From an uncultured Ruminococcus sp. (GTDB taxonomy: Bacteria; Bacillota; Clostridia; Oscillospirales; Ruminococcaceae): DNA of 64,000 nucleotides. Under the pieces are notes generated by a model. It saw only the letters and a list, made by a program, of their open reading frames with translations. It did not search any database and had not been told where the DNA came from. The translations under genes and the position numbers were made by a program. Where the stretch lies: positions 21,243-85,242 of the forward strand of contig CAMZZN010000005.1 in assembly GCA_947345935.1 (NCBI GenBank). The letters are read 5' to 3'. Positions 1 through 9,855 of the stretch are shown here, in pieces; the stretch's first letter is position 1; each line of letters opens with the position of its first letter.

Positions 1-58
1 AAACGCAAGTGAGCTTGAAGGGCTAAAGGCTCTTATCACTGAATTAAATACAATCTTT

Positions 59-376
59 ATGAATCTAGATGAAATAGGTCTAATACTTCATATGTCATCT
101 TGGCTCAAATCTGATGATGAGCAGAATGAGAAAGAACAGCAATTTGAAGCTCTGAAAGTCGATTTTATTAAGGAACACAATAAGCTACGCCGTTATTATC
201 TTAGCTTTTCTGAACTCAGAGAAATGTTTGATGAGTTACGCTCACTGTCACATACATTGACATTCTGGTATGGATACAGGAACGATGAACAGAATAAAAC
301 CAGAATAGAATGTGATCATCAGATAGAGAAATACAGAAAATGTATAGAAGCGGTGTGGAATGCACTTTCTGAGTGA
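59..376 (+). CDS. hypothetical protein (105 aa, charged, helical)
   Basis: ORF track only; no recognised motif; may begin upstream of the window. Confidence 0.35.
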   Translation: MNLDEIGLILHMSSWLKSDDEQNEKEQQFEALKVDFIKEHNKLRRYYLSFSELREMFDELRSLSHTLTFWYGYRNDEQNKTRIECDHQIEKYRKCIEAVWNALSE

Positions 377-467
377 TGTAAGCTTATATATTTCGGAATA
401 CCATTTTTACCACTTTTTTCACGCAAAAGATTTTTTAGCCTGCCCCACGAAGGGGCAAACCTTATAT

Positions 468-1073
468 TTACTTTTGATTTTTATTGTAAAGCCTGTAGTA
501 GCATGAGCGAGATATGCCAAGCTCTCGCATTGCCTCGACTGGCTTTTTCTTTCCGCAACGGACTTCAGCCATCACTTGCTGCCAATTCTCCGGTAGAGGT
601 TTTGATGGTCGCCCGAAGCGGACGTTTTTCTTTTTAGCCGCCTCTATCCCCTCACGCTGACGAGCACGGATTTTATTACGTTCATTCTCAGCGATAGCTC
701 CAAGCACTTCGATAAGGATAGCATTTATCATTTCAAGTACCCAAGCCTGCTCCGGTGGAAAGTCTGTGAGAGTTGTGTGGATATCGAGTATCTTTACACG
801 GACTCCAATTTTCTTGAATTCTTCCAGCTCACGTTTGATATCGGACTTGTTACGACTCAACCTATCAAGCTCTTTGATAATGAGAGTATCACCGCTGCGG
901 AGGATTTGACGTTTCAGATACTGATAGCCTTCACGCTCAGTATCTTTACCTGACGCTTTGTCAATGATGATATTCTGTTGAAGAACTCCGAACTTAGTCA
1001 AAGCTTCAAGCTGCCTATCCTCATTCTGCTCACGACTTGATACACGAGCATAACCATAAATTCTATTATCCAT
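468..1073 (-). CDS. serine resolvase/invertase family recombinase
   Basis: Translation MDNRIYGYARVSSREQNEDRQLEAL...DRLSRNKSDI...RQREGIEAAKKKNVRFGRPS with C-terminal HTH; start set at MDNRIYGYARVS inside the longer ORF 468..1124. Confidence 0.9.
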   Translation of the reverse strand: MDNRIYGYARVSSREQNEDRQLEALTKFGVLQQNIIIDKASGKDTEREGYQYLKRQILRSGDTLIIKELDRLSRNKSDIKRELEEFKKIGVRVKILDIHTTLTDFPPEQAWVLEMINAILIEVLGAIAENERNKIRARQREGIEAAKKKNVRFGRPSKPLPENWQQVMAEVRCGKKKPVEAMRELGISRSCYYRLYNKNQK

Positions 1074-1086
1074 ACGACCTCCAATC

Positions 1087-1199
1087 TGTCCCAAAAAGTG
1101 GTGGTGACTTTCGGAACGTCCCAAAAGTCAAAACACCACTTTTCGGAACAGTTTTTTTGCTGTTTTTCGGCTGTGCCATAAAGTATACTTTTCAGAACG
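1087..1199. promoter_or_regulatory. probable resolvase res site: five copies of YGTyCCrAAAAGT-like motif in both orientations
   Basis: TGTCCCAAAAAGT 1087-1099; ACTTTCGGAACG 1107-1118; CGTCCCAAAAGT 1117-1128; ACTTTTCGGAACA 1138-1150; ACTTTTCAGAACG 1187-1199, just upstream of the resolvase start. Confidence 0.55.
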
Positions 1200-2160
1200 C
1201 TGAACAGTATCCCTCATAAACACTTTCACACTCCTCAAACCTAATAGCCCTGAGCGTTTCATGGAGCAGGTTTGTATCGACAAGCATATCCTCAACCTCA
1301 TCGGGAGTATAGCCGTAGTCAAGGAGAAGTTCTACATCAGCACTGTCTACACCATAGCAACCGCAATATGCAAGAAGCAGTTCTTCGTGTATGGGATAAT
1401 AGTCAGCGGAGTTATACCAACTGAAATGACTTGAAGCTGTGAGGTATTCAAACTCTGCTCTTGACACAGTTCCGTTTTCATCGATTTTGAGAATGTCACC
1501 CTCAACGACCTCAACCTTTTCAGCATCGAACTTATGGAAGCCAACTTTCTTCAAGGCGTTCTTCATAATAGATTCAGTTGAAGCGTAAATGTAAATTCCT
1601 AAAGCTTCAAAGTGGAGCAGGCACATAGGATTGCTACCTTTTATAATGTATAAGCGGTTGTGCTGGTCGAGAGCCGTGAAAGTGAAATTGTCCTCAACGG
1701 TTTCAGCCATATATTTTAAGCTGTCGAAGTCAAGTTTTCCTTGCTGTTCGATAAGCTGACAAGCTACATAACTATCGGTTTCAATGTGGCTTTCAGGCAC
1801 TAAACCTTTCTTGCGAAGTTCTTTATCATTCCAGAGAACTCCGTTATGGGCAAATGCAAATGCCGTATCTCCAGCCACACAAGAGAACGGATGATTGTTA
1901 TAATTGTGCTTTTTATCGCCCTGGGTAGCCATGCGGGTGTGACCCATGATAGCTTTTGTATCATCAGGAGCATTGAATCTGATAAGATGTGCCGCCCTCG
2001 GACGTTTATAAACCGTAACCTTGCCGTCCTTAATGTATGAGATACCGGCGGCATCCGTGCCACGTTCCTCGGCTGCATTTGCCAAAGCCTGTGTAAGTTT
2101 TTTCAGTATTTTTTTCGGAATGATTCCCTTGTAATCGAGCCAGCCATAAAGTGCACACAT
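1192..2160 (-). CDS. class II glutamine amidotransferase domain protein
   Basis: Starts M-C (MCALYGWLDYKG...), N-terminal Cys nucleophile; RGTDAAGISY, GHTRMATQGDKKHNYNNHPF, FAFAHNGVLWN typical of GATase class II. Confidence 0.88.
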   Translation of the reverse strand: MCALYGWLDYKGIIPKKILKKLTQALANAAEERGTDAAGISYIKDGKVTVYKRPRAAHLIRFNAPDDTKAIMGHTRMATQGDKKHNYNNHPFSCVAGDTAFAFAHNGVLWNDKELRKKGLVPESHIETDSYVACQLIEQQGKLDFDSLKYMAETVEDNFTFTALDQHNRLYIIKGSNPMCLLHFEALGIYIYASTESIMKNALKKVGFHKFDAEKVEVVEGDILKIDENGTVSRAEFEYLTASSHFSWYNSADYYPIHEELLLAYCGCYGVDSADVELLLDYGYTPDEVEDMLVDTNLLHETLRAIRFEECESVYEGYCSAF

Positions 2161-2161
2161 T

Positions 2162-2344
2162 CTAATTCTCCTCCTTGTAATTAACGTCTAAAAGTGCCTG
2201 ATTTCCGTCGTTTAATACTTCCATTACGACTTCTCCGATTTTGTCAACAAGAACTGTCGCAGCAATCAGAGCGGCTAATTTAAGCACATCACCGACAGGA
2301 TTTCCAGTCGGTACAGCCTTAATAAAATCAATTGGTTTCATCAC
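2162..2344 (-). CDS. small hypothetical protein (60 aa) between GATase and amidoligase genes
   Basis: ORF tightly packed between neighbours, hydrophobic central segment; stop/start overlap with the 2341 gene. Confidence 0.55.
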   Translation of the reverse strand: MMKPIDFIKAVPTGNPVGDVLKLAALIAATVLVDKIGEVVMEVLNDGNQALLDVNYKEEN

Positions 2345-3435
2345 ATTTCCTCCTGTATTTCAATTTCCTCATTGATGTAAAGCTTTCTTTCCTTGAGATA
2401 CTGGATAAGTTCAGTATCTTTAATGTTTGATACAAATTCCGACCATGAAAGCTTCTGCAAACTCTCGTCAGACATAGAAATAGCCACATTGCAAATCTCA
2501 TTTACGAGCTGCAATGTGGCTATAAATGTATTCAGCTTAAGCGTTCCACGGAACAGGCGGAACTCTATTGTGCTGTAGTTGCAAAGATTGACAGCAGCAT
2601 ATCTTCCGAAGTTTCCCTTTTTCGCCTTATCCATTATAGCTTTTGGTGAATTTTCGTAACCGTAGCGAGCAGCCCAGCGATTAATCGTATATTCAGAACG
2701 ACGGCTGAATTTAAGTAGTTCATTCCAATGGTGTTCCACAAAGTAGAGAACACGGCTTATTACTTCATCCTGCTCCTCTCTTGATTCGCCAAAACAAATT
2801 CTGTTTACATGGATATGAAGCCCACAAGTTGAGGTTTGATGTGAACGATAACCAAGTGATACAGCCTTTTTCATGATTTCAGACCAGCAATAATTCTTGT
2901 GATAATCCAGCGTCATAGGGTGGCTGACAATCTCCATACCGTCATCAAGTGAACCGTCTGATTTTATGTAAATATGCTCATTATCCTCATTGCCAATATC
3001 AAGGATCTCTCTCGCATTGTCGCTGTCTTTGCCTGCTCCGTCAATTTCAAGCTCAACGCCGAAATATCTCGAATTATCGCCGTAAAATACCGGTTCAGGC
3101 TTGTAACCATATTCCTTAATTGAACTATTCTCATTGGCGATATCATGGTAACATTCAGAGCAGTAATCTGAATTATTGTAGTGATATGCGTCATCAACGT
3201 GTACGAGTGCATCACAATTTTCGCAACGGGTATAATAATTATCGTAGCAGTAACGGCAAAGATTCGTATATTCGTCACCATAAGCGTCAGAGTCGAATAT
3301 AGTCGCACCGCATCTGTCACAAGTGCAACAGTAGCGTTCTACACAGTCAGAACAGACAATTTGTCCGTTTACCATACTATAGTCATCATCTGTAATTTCA
3401 TTTCCACAGTGTGAGCAAATTAATTTTTCTTCCAT
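2341..3435 (-). CDS. amidoligase-family enzyme with N-terminal multi-zinc-ribbon region
   Basis: RYFGVELEIDGAG...SDGSLDDGMEIVSHPM...SHQTSTCGLHIHVNR...CNYSTIEFRLFRGTL (GS-like amidoligase signature); multiple CxxC pairs; start set at MEEKLICSHCG. Confidence 0.85.
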   Translation of the reverse strand: MEEKLICSHCGNEITDDDYSMVNGQIVCSDCVERYCCTCDRCGATIFDSDAYGDEYTNLCRYCYDNYYTRCENCDALVHVDDAYHYNNSDYCSECYHDIANENSSIKEYGYKPEPVFYGDNSRYFGVELEIDGAGKDSDNAREILDIGNEDNEHIYIKSDGSLDDGMEIVSHPMTLDYHKNYCWSEIMKKAVSLGYRSHQTSTCGLHIHVNRICFGESREEQDEVISRVLYFVEHHWNELLKFSRRSEYTINRWAARYGYENSPKAIMDKAKKGNFGRYAAVNLCNYSTIEFRLFRGTLKLNTFIATLQLVNEICNVAISMSDESLQKLSWSEFVSNIKDTELIQYLKERKLYINEEIEIQEEM

Positions 3436-3491
3436 TTTGATTTCCTCCAAAACAACGTAAAATAGCCGCTCCCGAAGGAGCGGCATTGTCA

Positions 3492-3776
3492 TTAATATTC
3501 TTCTGCAAGCAGCATTGTTGAGTGGTCGCCGTCGTCGATTATATAAATCTTTTCGGCAATCGGCTTTTTTGACGGAATAAGATATTCCATTTTATATTCG
3601 GGATTTTCTGATGTGTGGGTGATTCGCTGCATTTCTCCAAACGGTTCAAGCTTGAATACCTGCAAGTAGTCCCTTTCAGCAGGCAGTTCATCAACACAGT
3701 TCCACAGGAATAACTGCAATTCAAGCGGTATCGATGAATCTACGCCACAGGTCAGATAGCGGTTATTATTGAACAT
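3492..3776 (-). CDS. DUF960-like protein
   Basis: MFNNNRYLTCGVDSSIPLELQLFLWNCVDEL...KIYIIDDGDHSTMLLAEEY. Confidence 0.7.
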   Translation of the reverse strand: MFNNNRYLTCGVDSSIPLELQLFLWNCVDELPAERDYLQVFKLEPFGEMQRITHTSENPEYKMEYLIPSKKPIAEKIYIIDDGDHSTMLLAEEY

Positions 3777-3894
3777 TTTTGATTTCTCCTTTCGCAGTAA
3801 TATTAATGATAATAGCTATCATCAATTAAATAATATATATACGTAGAAAGAGAAAAATCGGGAATTGGCTATATGAAGGAAAAAATAAAAGCTT

Positions 3895-3924
3895 TTATTA
3901 TGATAATAATTATTATCATAATAA
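3895..3924. repeat. 30-bp perfect AT-only-core palindrome TTATTATGATAATAATTATTATCATAATAA
   Basis: Direct reading; lies between divergent amidoligase (-) and mobilisation (+) genes. Confidence 0.9.
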
Positions 3925-4127
3925 TTATATATATTTACAAAATCAAAATAATAGGAATTCCACTTCGAAAGTTTAAATAATTTACATTTTATTGTACTAC
4001 AGTATAATGAGAGCGTAAGCGGCTTGCTGTTTTAGAAATCAAAGTATACCAAAAAAGGTTGAACCATTAAAGTATACCATTGATAGAAAAGAAGTAAGAA
4101 TAAACTGATATTATCCTATCAGAATAA

Positions 4128-4466
4128 ATGAATAAAGGAGTAATTACAATGAGCGATTACAAATTCAAAAACAAGAAGAAGGAACACATACGAGCAGAGT
4201 CAGAGCGTAGAGATAAGGTCACATCCCTACGATCATCTGAGAACGAACTCCAAAAGATTAAGAAAAACGCTAAAGATGCAGGAATGTCCGTAAACAGTTT
4301 CCTCAATAACGTAGGAGCTAACGGAGTGAAGCTGCTAACACCTGCTCTTATGGTGGAATTGCAGAATCAAACTAACTACGCCTGTTCTGTAGTTGAAAAG
4401 TATGCGCCTGATGAGGTTGAAACTATGCAGGAAGGGATGGATAAATTATGGCAAAAATTGATATAA
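4128..4466 (+). CDS. MobC-like relaxosome / plasmid mobilisation accessory protein
   Basis: Small basic protein (start probably MSDYKFKNKKKEHIRAE at ~4149) with RSSENELQKIKKNAKDAGMSVNSFLNNVG; overlaps relaxase-like ORF. Confidence 0.6.
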   Translation: MNKGVITMSDYKFKNKKKEHIRAESERRDKVTSLRSSENELQKIKKNAKDAGMSVNSFLNNVGANGVKLLTPALMVELQNQTNYACSVVEKYAPDEVETMQEGMDKLWQKLI

Positions 4467-4939
4467 TTCGAAACACCTATGGTGGTCTGGAGTATTTGCT
4501 GAATGCGCTGGCCTATGTGTCTGATGACCGTGCATTATACAGAAGCGGCTTTGGTGTTGATCCTTATGACTATAAAAAGGCATATAATCAGATGCTTATA
4601 GTACGAAAGTGGTTTAATAAAGTTAGCGGAAATCCTCTGGTACATATAGTTATCGCGTATAACGACCAAGTGAAAGATATTGCTGTGGCCGCCATGTACG
4701 GTCAGAAATGTGCTATGTATTTTACTGGTAAATATCAGGTCTTGTACTGTACACATCTGAAGGATACAACCTGCGGCAGTATACACACCCATATCATAAT
4801 AAATGCCGTCGGTTATCAAAGTGGTCAGATGATTACCACAGGCTATGAAGAAATGGCTTTTTTCTGTGATTACGTAGCTAAGGTAACTGGTCAGAAGTGC
4901 TGGTTCTATTACGATAATAAGGCTATATACAACAGTTGA
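4448..4939 (+). pseudogene. relaxase/mobilisation nuclease, truncated to the HUH domain
   Basis: Motif HTHIIINAV (HxHxxxN) after a Tyr-containing N-terminus; only 163 aa, no C-terminal region. Confidence 0.6.
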
Positions 4940-5194
4940 TACTGATAATTCTTACGACATTCTCTCGAACAGCTATAATGATAAATTGTGCCTCCCCGTT
5001 ATGGGGAGGACGACTGTTTGCTGGTGTTTGAGGATATGAAGAGTGTGAATATCGAAAAAGTTATCGCTGCTGCGACCAACTGATTGAGAAAAATTATTAA
5101 CAAGGAAAAGATTAGTATGACAATTGACTGATTATGTGTTTTATGCTATAATTAAAAATATACTGGGTTATTATACACTTTTAGGAGGTACAAA

Positions 5195-6961
5195 ATGGCG
5201 AACAAACTTGAACTGACATGGTATGGCAAGGAGAAGGAGATTTCCGTTGAGCCGCGCCTGCTGATAGAAAGACCTGAGCTGTCAAATACTGATAACGATC
5301 CCGATACAGAAAATATGCTGATTCACGGCGATAATCTGCTTGCTTTGAAGGCATTGGAAAGTAAGTATGCAGGTCAGGTGAAGTGTATCTATATTGATCC
5401 GCCATATAATACTGGTTCGGCGTTTGAGTATTATGAAGACAACTTGGAGCATTCAATATGGCTTGACCTTATGAGAGCTCGTTTGATTATTTTACGTAAT
5501 CTTCTCTCGATTGATGGGACTATTTGGATTCAAATAGATGATGAAGAACAAGCGTATCTGAAAGTATTGTGTGATGAGGTTTTTGAACGCAGAAATTTCA
5601 TTAACATGATTTCTGTAAATATGAAAAATATTGCCGGAGCATCCGGCGGTGGTGAAGATAAGAGATTGAAGAAGAATTGCGAATATATCCTTGCATATGC
5701 AAAGGAATATTCCGTTTTACCTTTGTTCAATGGACCATATACATACACAGAAATGTCCGAACTCATCCAACAATATATTGACCTGGGTAAAAGTTGGAAA
5801 TATACCACTGTACTCATTAATCCTGGAGAAAAAGAGTACTATGGCTCGACTGTTGATGGTGACGGTAACGAAATTAAAGTATACATCAGAAAAAATCCAG
5901 AAATGATTTCTGTAAAACAAGTCGCAAAACGTGACGGTATAACAGAGAAACAAGCCTATAAGAAATATGGTATCTCCATATTTCAAACAACAAATGCACA
6001 AAGTTCGATTAGAACACGCATTATGAAATATCGTCAGGAAGAAGGAATTAGTAATGACCTAATTTCGATTGAGTATATTCCCAAAACCGGAAAAAATCGT
6101 GGTCAGGTCTATGAACAATTCTACAAAGGAGATAAATGTCGCCTTTTTGTATGGCTCAGAGATACATCAGAAGTAATTGACGGTGAACTATACAAAAAGG
6201 ATTTACAGGGGACATACTGGGATATGAATGCGTGGATGAAGAATGTGGCAAAAGAGGGAAATGTAGATTTCCCATCCGGAAAAAAACCAGAGCAGTTAGT
6301 AGGTCAGATAGTAGATATGACAACTCACATCGGTGATCTCGTTCTTGATAGCTTCCTTGGCTCAGGTACAACTGCCGCTGTTGCTCATAAGATGGGCAGA
6401 CGGTACATCGGCATTGAAATGGGCGAACACGCATATACCCATTGTAAGAAAAGACTGGATTCTGTTATTTCTGGAACTGATAAATTGGGAGTTACTAAAT
6501 CTTTAGATTGGCAAGGCGGTGGCGGATACCGCTTCTACGAGCTTGCACCGACGCTTATCAACAAAGACGAGTTCGGAGAATATATCATCAATCCCGATTA
6601 TAGTGCCGATATGCTTGCGGCGGCTATGGCTCTGCACGAAGGCTTCACTTATGAGCCTGACAGCTCTGCGTTCTGGAAGCAGTCTCACGGAAATGAGAAG
6701 TCCTATCTCTTTGTTACCACCCGTCACTTGAACGCTGCCTTTATGGATTCTATCATCGGCAGTATGGAAGATGACGAGTATCTTGTTATTGCTTGCTGTT
6801 CGTTCGATAAGGGTATGGACAAGCTAAATTCTCATATAACAGTCAAGAAAATTCCGCAGATGCTTCTTGAACGCTGCGAATTTGACAAGTCTGACTATAA
6901 CCTAAATATCATTCATCCGCCTATATACGATGACAAGGAGGAATGCGACGATGAAAGCTGA
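5195..6961 (+). CDS. mod: type III restriction-modification DNA methyltransferase (Mod)
   Basis: DPPYNTGSAFEYYEDNLEHSIWLDLM and LDSFLGSGTTAAVAHKMGRRYIGIEM; followed by Res. Confidence 0.93.
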   Translation: MANKLELTWYGKEKEISVEPRLLIERPELSNTDNDPDTENMLIHGDNLLALKALESKYAGQVKCIYIDPPYNTGSAFEYYEDNLEHSIWLDLMRARLIILRNLLSIDGTIWIQIDDEEQAYLKVLCDEVFERRNFINMISVNMKNIAGASGGGEDKRLKKNCEYILAYAKEYSVLPLFNGPYTYTEMSELIQQYIDLGKSWKYTTVLINPGEKEYYGSTVDGDGNEIKVYIRKNPEMISVKQVAKRDGITEKQAYKKYGISIFQTTNAQSSIRTRIMKYRQEEGISNDLISIEYIPKTGKNRGQVYEQFYKGDKCRLFVWLRDTSEVIDGELYKKDLQGTYWDMNAWMKNVAKEGNVDFPSGKKPEQLVGQIVDMTTHIGDLVLDSFLGSGTTAAVAHKMGRRYIGIEMGEHAYTHCKKRLDSVISGTDKLGVTKSLDWQGGGGYRFYELAPTLINKDEFGEYIINPDYSADMLAAAMALHEGFTYEPDSSAFWKQSHGNEKSYLFVTTRHLNAAFMDSIIGSMEDDEYLVIACCSFDKGMDKLNSHITVKKIPQMLLERCEFDKSDYNLNIIHPPIYDDKEECDDES

Positions 6962-9623
6962 TTTTAGTCTTTATACAACAGAATATATCAGCGGAGTCAT
7001 GTCTCTGCGTAAACCTCAGAAGAAGTCGCTTGAAACACTTCATGAGATCGTGAACAGCGTCAATCTCAAAAAGGGGATGAATTTGCAGGCTGCCCTCGAT
7101 GCAGTCAAAGCTCTTTGCCCGACTTGCACCGACTTTGAACGTGATTTTATGTCGCTGACCTTTGCTCTTGCAACAGGTGTCGGCAAAACAAGGCTTATGG
7201 GTGCATTTATTGCATATCTTTATACACAGCATAACATCAAGAATTTCTTTGTTGTTGCACCGAACACGACCATATACAACAAACTCTGCCGTGATCTTAG
7301 TGATAACAATAGCCCTAAATATGTTTTTCGTGGGTTGAGCTGCTTTTCAAATTTAAAACCAAGAATTGTTACTGGTGAAGATTACAGAGAAACAACCATT
7401 CCCCTCTGGCAGAGCAATGTGAAGATATTTGTTTTCAATATCGATAAATTCAACAAAGAAAACTCAAATATGAAAAGTGTGAATGAGCATTATGGAATGC
7501 CGTTTTATAATGCACTCGCTGAACTTCCTGATCTTGTAATGATAATGGATGAATCGCATCATTATCATGGAGAGAAGGGCGAACAGGCACTTAACGAGTT
7601 GCACCCTCTGCTTGGTCTTGAACTGACTGCAACACCGCTTACGGTTAAGAAAAGCAAGGGTAAGCAGATTCCGTTTAAGAATGTTGTATATGAATATCCG
7701 CTTTCAAAAGCAATAGCGGACGGCTATACAAGAACACCTTTTGCTGTTACCCGTTCCGATGTAGATTTTTATAATTTTGGTGATGAGCAGATAGACAAGC
7801 TCATGTTACAGGACGGTATTATCTGTCATGAGCGTATCAGACAAAAGTTAAAAGTCTACGCTGCCAATAATGGCAAGCCTATTGTAAAGCCTTTCGTTTT
7901 GGTTGTCTGCAAAGATACGTCTCATGCTAAGTGGGTAGAGGGATATGTTAAATCCGATGCTTTTATGGGCGGAGCATACCGCAATAAGGTCGTAGTGGTA
8001 CATTCCAAGCAAGGAAGTGCTGAATCCGAAGCTAATACAAAAATGCTCCTTGAAGTCGAAAAGCCTGATAATATTGTTGAGATAGTTATTCATGTTGATA
8101 AGCTGAAGGAAGGCTGGGACGTAAACAATCTCTATACTATTATTCCACTCCGTACAGCCGCTTCAAAAATACTGCGTGAACAGATGGTCGGCAGAGGTTT
8201 GCGTCTGCCCTACGGTGAGCGTACAGATGATAAGGATATTGATTCTGTTATGCTGACAGCTCATGACAAGTTTCAGGATATACTATCAGAAGCACAAAAG
8301 GGTGATTCTATCTTCAAGGCTGGAAATGTTATCAAGGTCGAGGAGATAGAGCCGGAGGAAGTTGCTGCTCCACAGCTTGCATTTGAATGGGAAAATGAAC
8401 CCGATGAAGTGCTGTCTTCTGCTTATGAAGCAACGGGCATAGAACGTTCCGAGCAGGCGGATACAGCTTTGCAGACTATACAGGAGACTGTAAAGAAAGA
8501 GGTATATCAGACTATACAGACTGCTCCGACGCATACGGTAACGCCGACTGCAATCAAGGAAATTGCTCAAAAAGCGGTAAGTGTTGTTACAGGGAATACT
8601 GATCTTGCACAGACATTTCATGAGAACAGTATCCCAGCAATTATCCGTTGGACGGAAGAACATACAGAAAAGGTACATAGGGCTGCTGAAAAGAAGTTTA
8701 TACCTATCCCTCAGATATGCATAACAGATGCAGGTGCGGAAGAATACGTGTTCATGGACTTTGATATTGATCTGTCCGAATTCAATCACGAACCGCTAAC
8801 AAATGAAATGCTGGTACAAAACCTTGAAGATCAGTCGGATCAGGAACGTATCAGTGCAGGAGCTATTGACTTTGAAGGCTATGAGCCGAAGCGTGTTATC
8901 CTCGGTGAGCTTCGCAAGAAGCCTGAAATAGACTATAACAAATGTAAAGCGCTTCTTTTCAAGCTGATGACACAAGTGACTGACAAATATGATGATCAAT
9001 ATGGCACTAACGGTATGCAGAATATCGTTATGATGAATAAGAGTGATATAGCTGAAAAGATTTATAAACAGATGATGCAGCATTTCTATTGCGACAACGG
9101 GCTTATTCAAGAGGAAGTTGTCGGTACTCGAAAGTTCAATCTTCCGACAAACTTCTCTTATCGCACTTCAGTGTCATTATATGACAACTTTGAGGGCAAC
9201 ATCAGGTCTGTACGTTTCACAGGAATCAAAAAAGGCGTATTTGAAGAAGTCAACCTTGACAGTGCCGAGGGAGAACTTTCCTTTGCCCGTATCATCGAGC
9301 GTGATGAAGATGTCCTGAATTGGCTGCGCCCCTCGCCAAAAGAGTTTAACATCACTTATAATCACGGCAAGAATTATGAGCCTGACTTTGTTGTTGAGAC
9401 TGAGGATACAATATATCTTGTTGAGGTTAAGGCTAAAAAGGATATGAACGATCCTGATGTTATCGCGAAAAAGAAGCGTGGTATTCTATATTGTGAAACT
9501 GTTACACATTGGAGTGAAGCAAATGGATATAAGCCGTGGAAGTATTTGTTTATCCCTGCAAATCAGATATATCCAAACTCGACATTTATTATGATTGCAA
9601 AAAGATTTGTGGTTACAGAATAG
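6951..9623 (+). CDS. res: type III restriction enzyme Res subunit (helicase + PD-ExK nuclease)
   Basis: ATGVGKTRLMGAF, MDESHHYHGEKG, EGWDVNNLYTIIPLR...REQMVGRGLRLP, C-terminal EPDFVVETEDTIYLVEVKAK; start ATG at 6951 overlaps mod. Confidence 0.93.
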   Translation: MKADFSLYTTEYISGVMSLRKPQKKSLETLHEIVNSVNLKKGMNLQAALDAVKALCPTCTDFERDFMSLTFALATGVGKTRLMGAFIAYLYTQHNIKNFFVVAPNTTIYNKLCRDLSDNNSPKYVFRGLSCFSNLKPRIVTGEDYRETTIPLWQSNVKIFVFNIDKFNKENSNMKSVNEHYGMPFYNALAELPDLVMIMDESHHYHGEKGEQALNELHPLLGLELTATPLTVKKSKGKQIPFKNVVYEYPLSKAIADGYTRTPFAVTRSDVDFYNFGDEQIDKLMLQDGIICHERIRQKLKVYAANNGKPIVKPFVLVVCKDTSHAKWVEGYVKSDAFMGGAYRNKVVVVHSKQGSAESEANTKMLLEVEKPDNIVEIVIHVDKLKEGWDVNNLYTIIPLRTAASKILREQMVGRGLRLPYGERTDDKDIDSVMLTAHDKFQDILSEAQKGDSIFKAGNVIKVEEIEPEEVAAPQLAFEWENEPDEVLSSAYEATGIERSEQADTALQTIQETVKKEVYQTIQTAPTHTVTPTAIKEIAQKAVSVVTGNTDLAQTFHENSIPAIIRWTEEHTEKVHRAAEKKFIPIPQICITDAGAEEYVFMDFDIDLSEFNHEPLTNEMLVQNLEDQSDQERISAGAIDFEGYEPKRVILGELRKKPEIDYNKCKALLFKLMTQVTDKYDDQYGTNGMQNIVMMNKSDIAEKIYKQMMQHFYCDNGLIQEEVVGTRKFNLPTNFSYRTSVSLYDNFEGNIRSVRFTGIKKGVFEEVNLDSAEGELSFARIIERDEDVLNWLRPSPKEFNITYNHGKNYEPDFVVETEDTIYLVEVKAKKDMNDPDVIAKKKRGILYCETVTHWSEANGYKPWKYLFIPANQIYPNSTFIMIAKRFVVTE

Positions 9624-9759
9624 GCGATGGCAATGAGTATATACTTTTCTAATATTTTTCTAATATAACCTCAATTTCTGAGTGCCGAGCGAAAGTAGGC
9701 GTTGAAGTTACACTCGCCTATATTTCGCTGAATATTCAACATTTCTGGTTCAAGCCAAT

Positions 9760-9811
9760 ATGCTCTAAAACTACCGTGTTACGGCTTGTGGTCTCGAAGG
9801 CCGTGGAGCAT
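9760..9811 (+). other. compact three-way-junction-like inverted repeats (possible structured RNA)
   Basis: ATGCTC 9760-9765 pairs GAGCAT 9806-9811; CCGT-GTT-ACGG 9774-9784; GGTCT-CGA-AGGCC 9790-9802. Confidence 0.3.
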
Positions 9812-9832
9812 ACAAAATCAAAGCTGTAACAT

Positions 9833-9855
9833 TAAGCCGCCAAAAACTGGCGGCT
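9833..9855 (+). terminator. hairpin AAGCCGCC-AAAAACT-GGCGGCTT
   Basis: Inverted repeat; weak T-tract. Confidence 0.4.

Noticed and set aside
1128-1322. 64-aa minus-strand ORF
   Set aside because: Overlaps the GATase coding end and the res-like motifs in another frame; no support
5195-6961. Phase-variable mod gene
   Set aside because: No simple-sequence repeat tract seen in the mod reading frame
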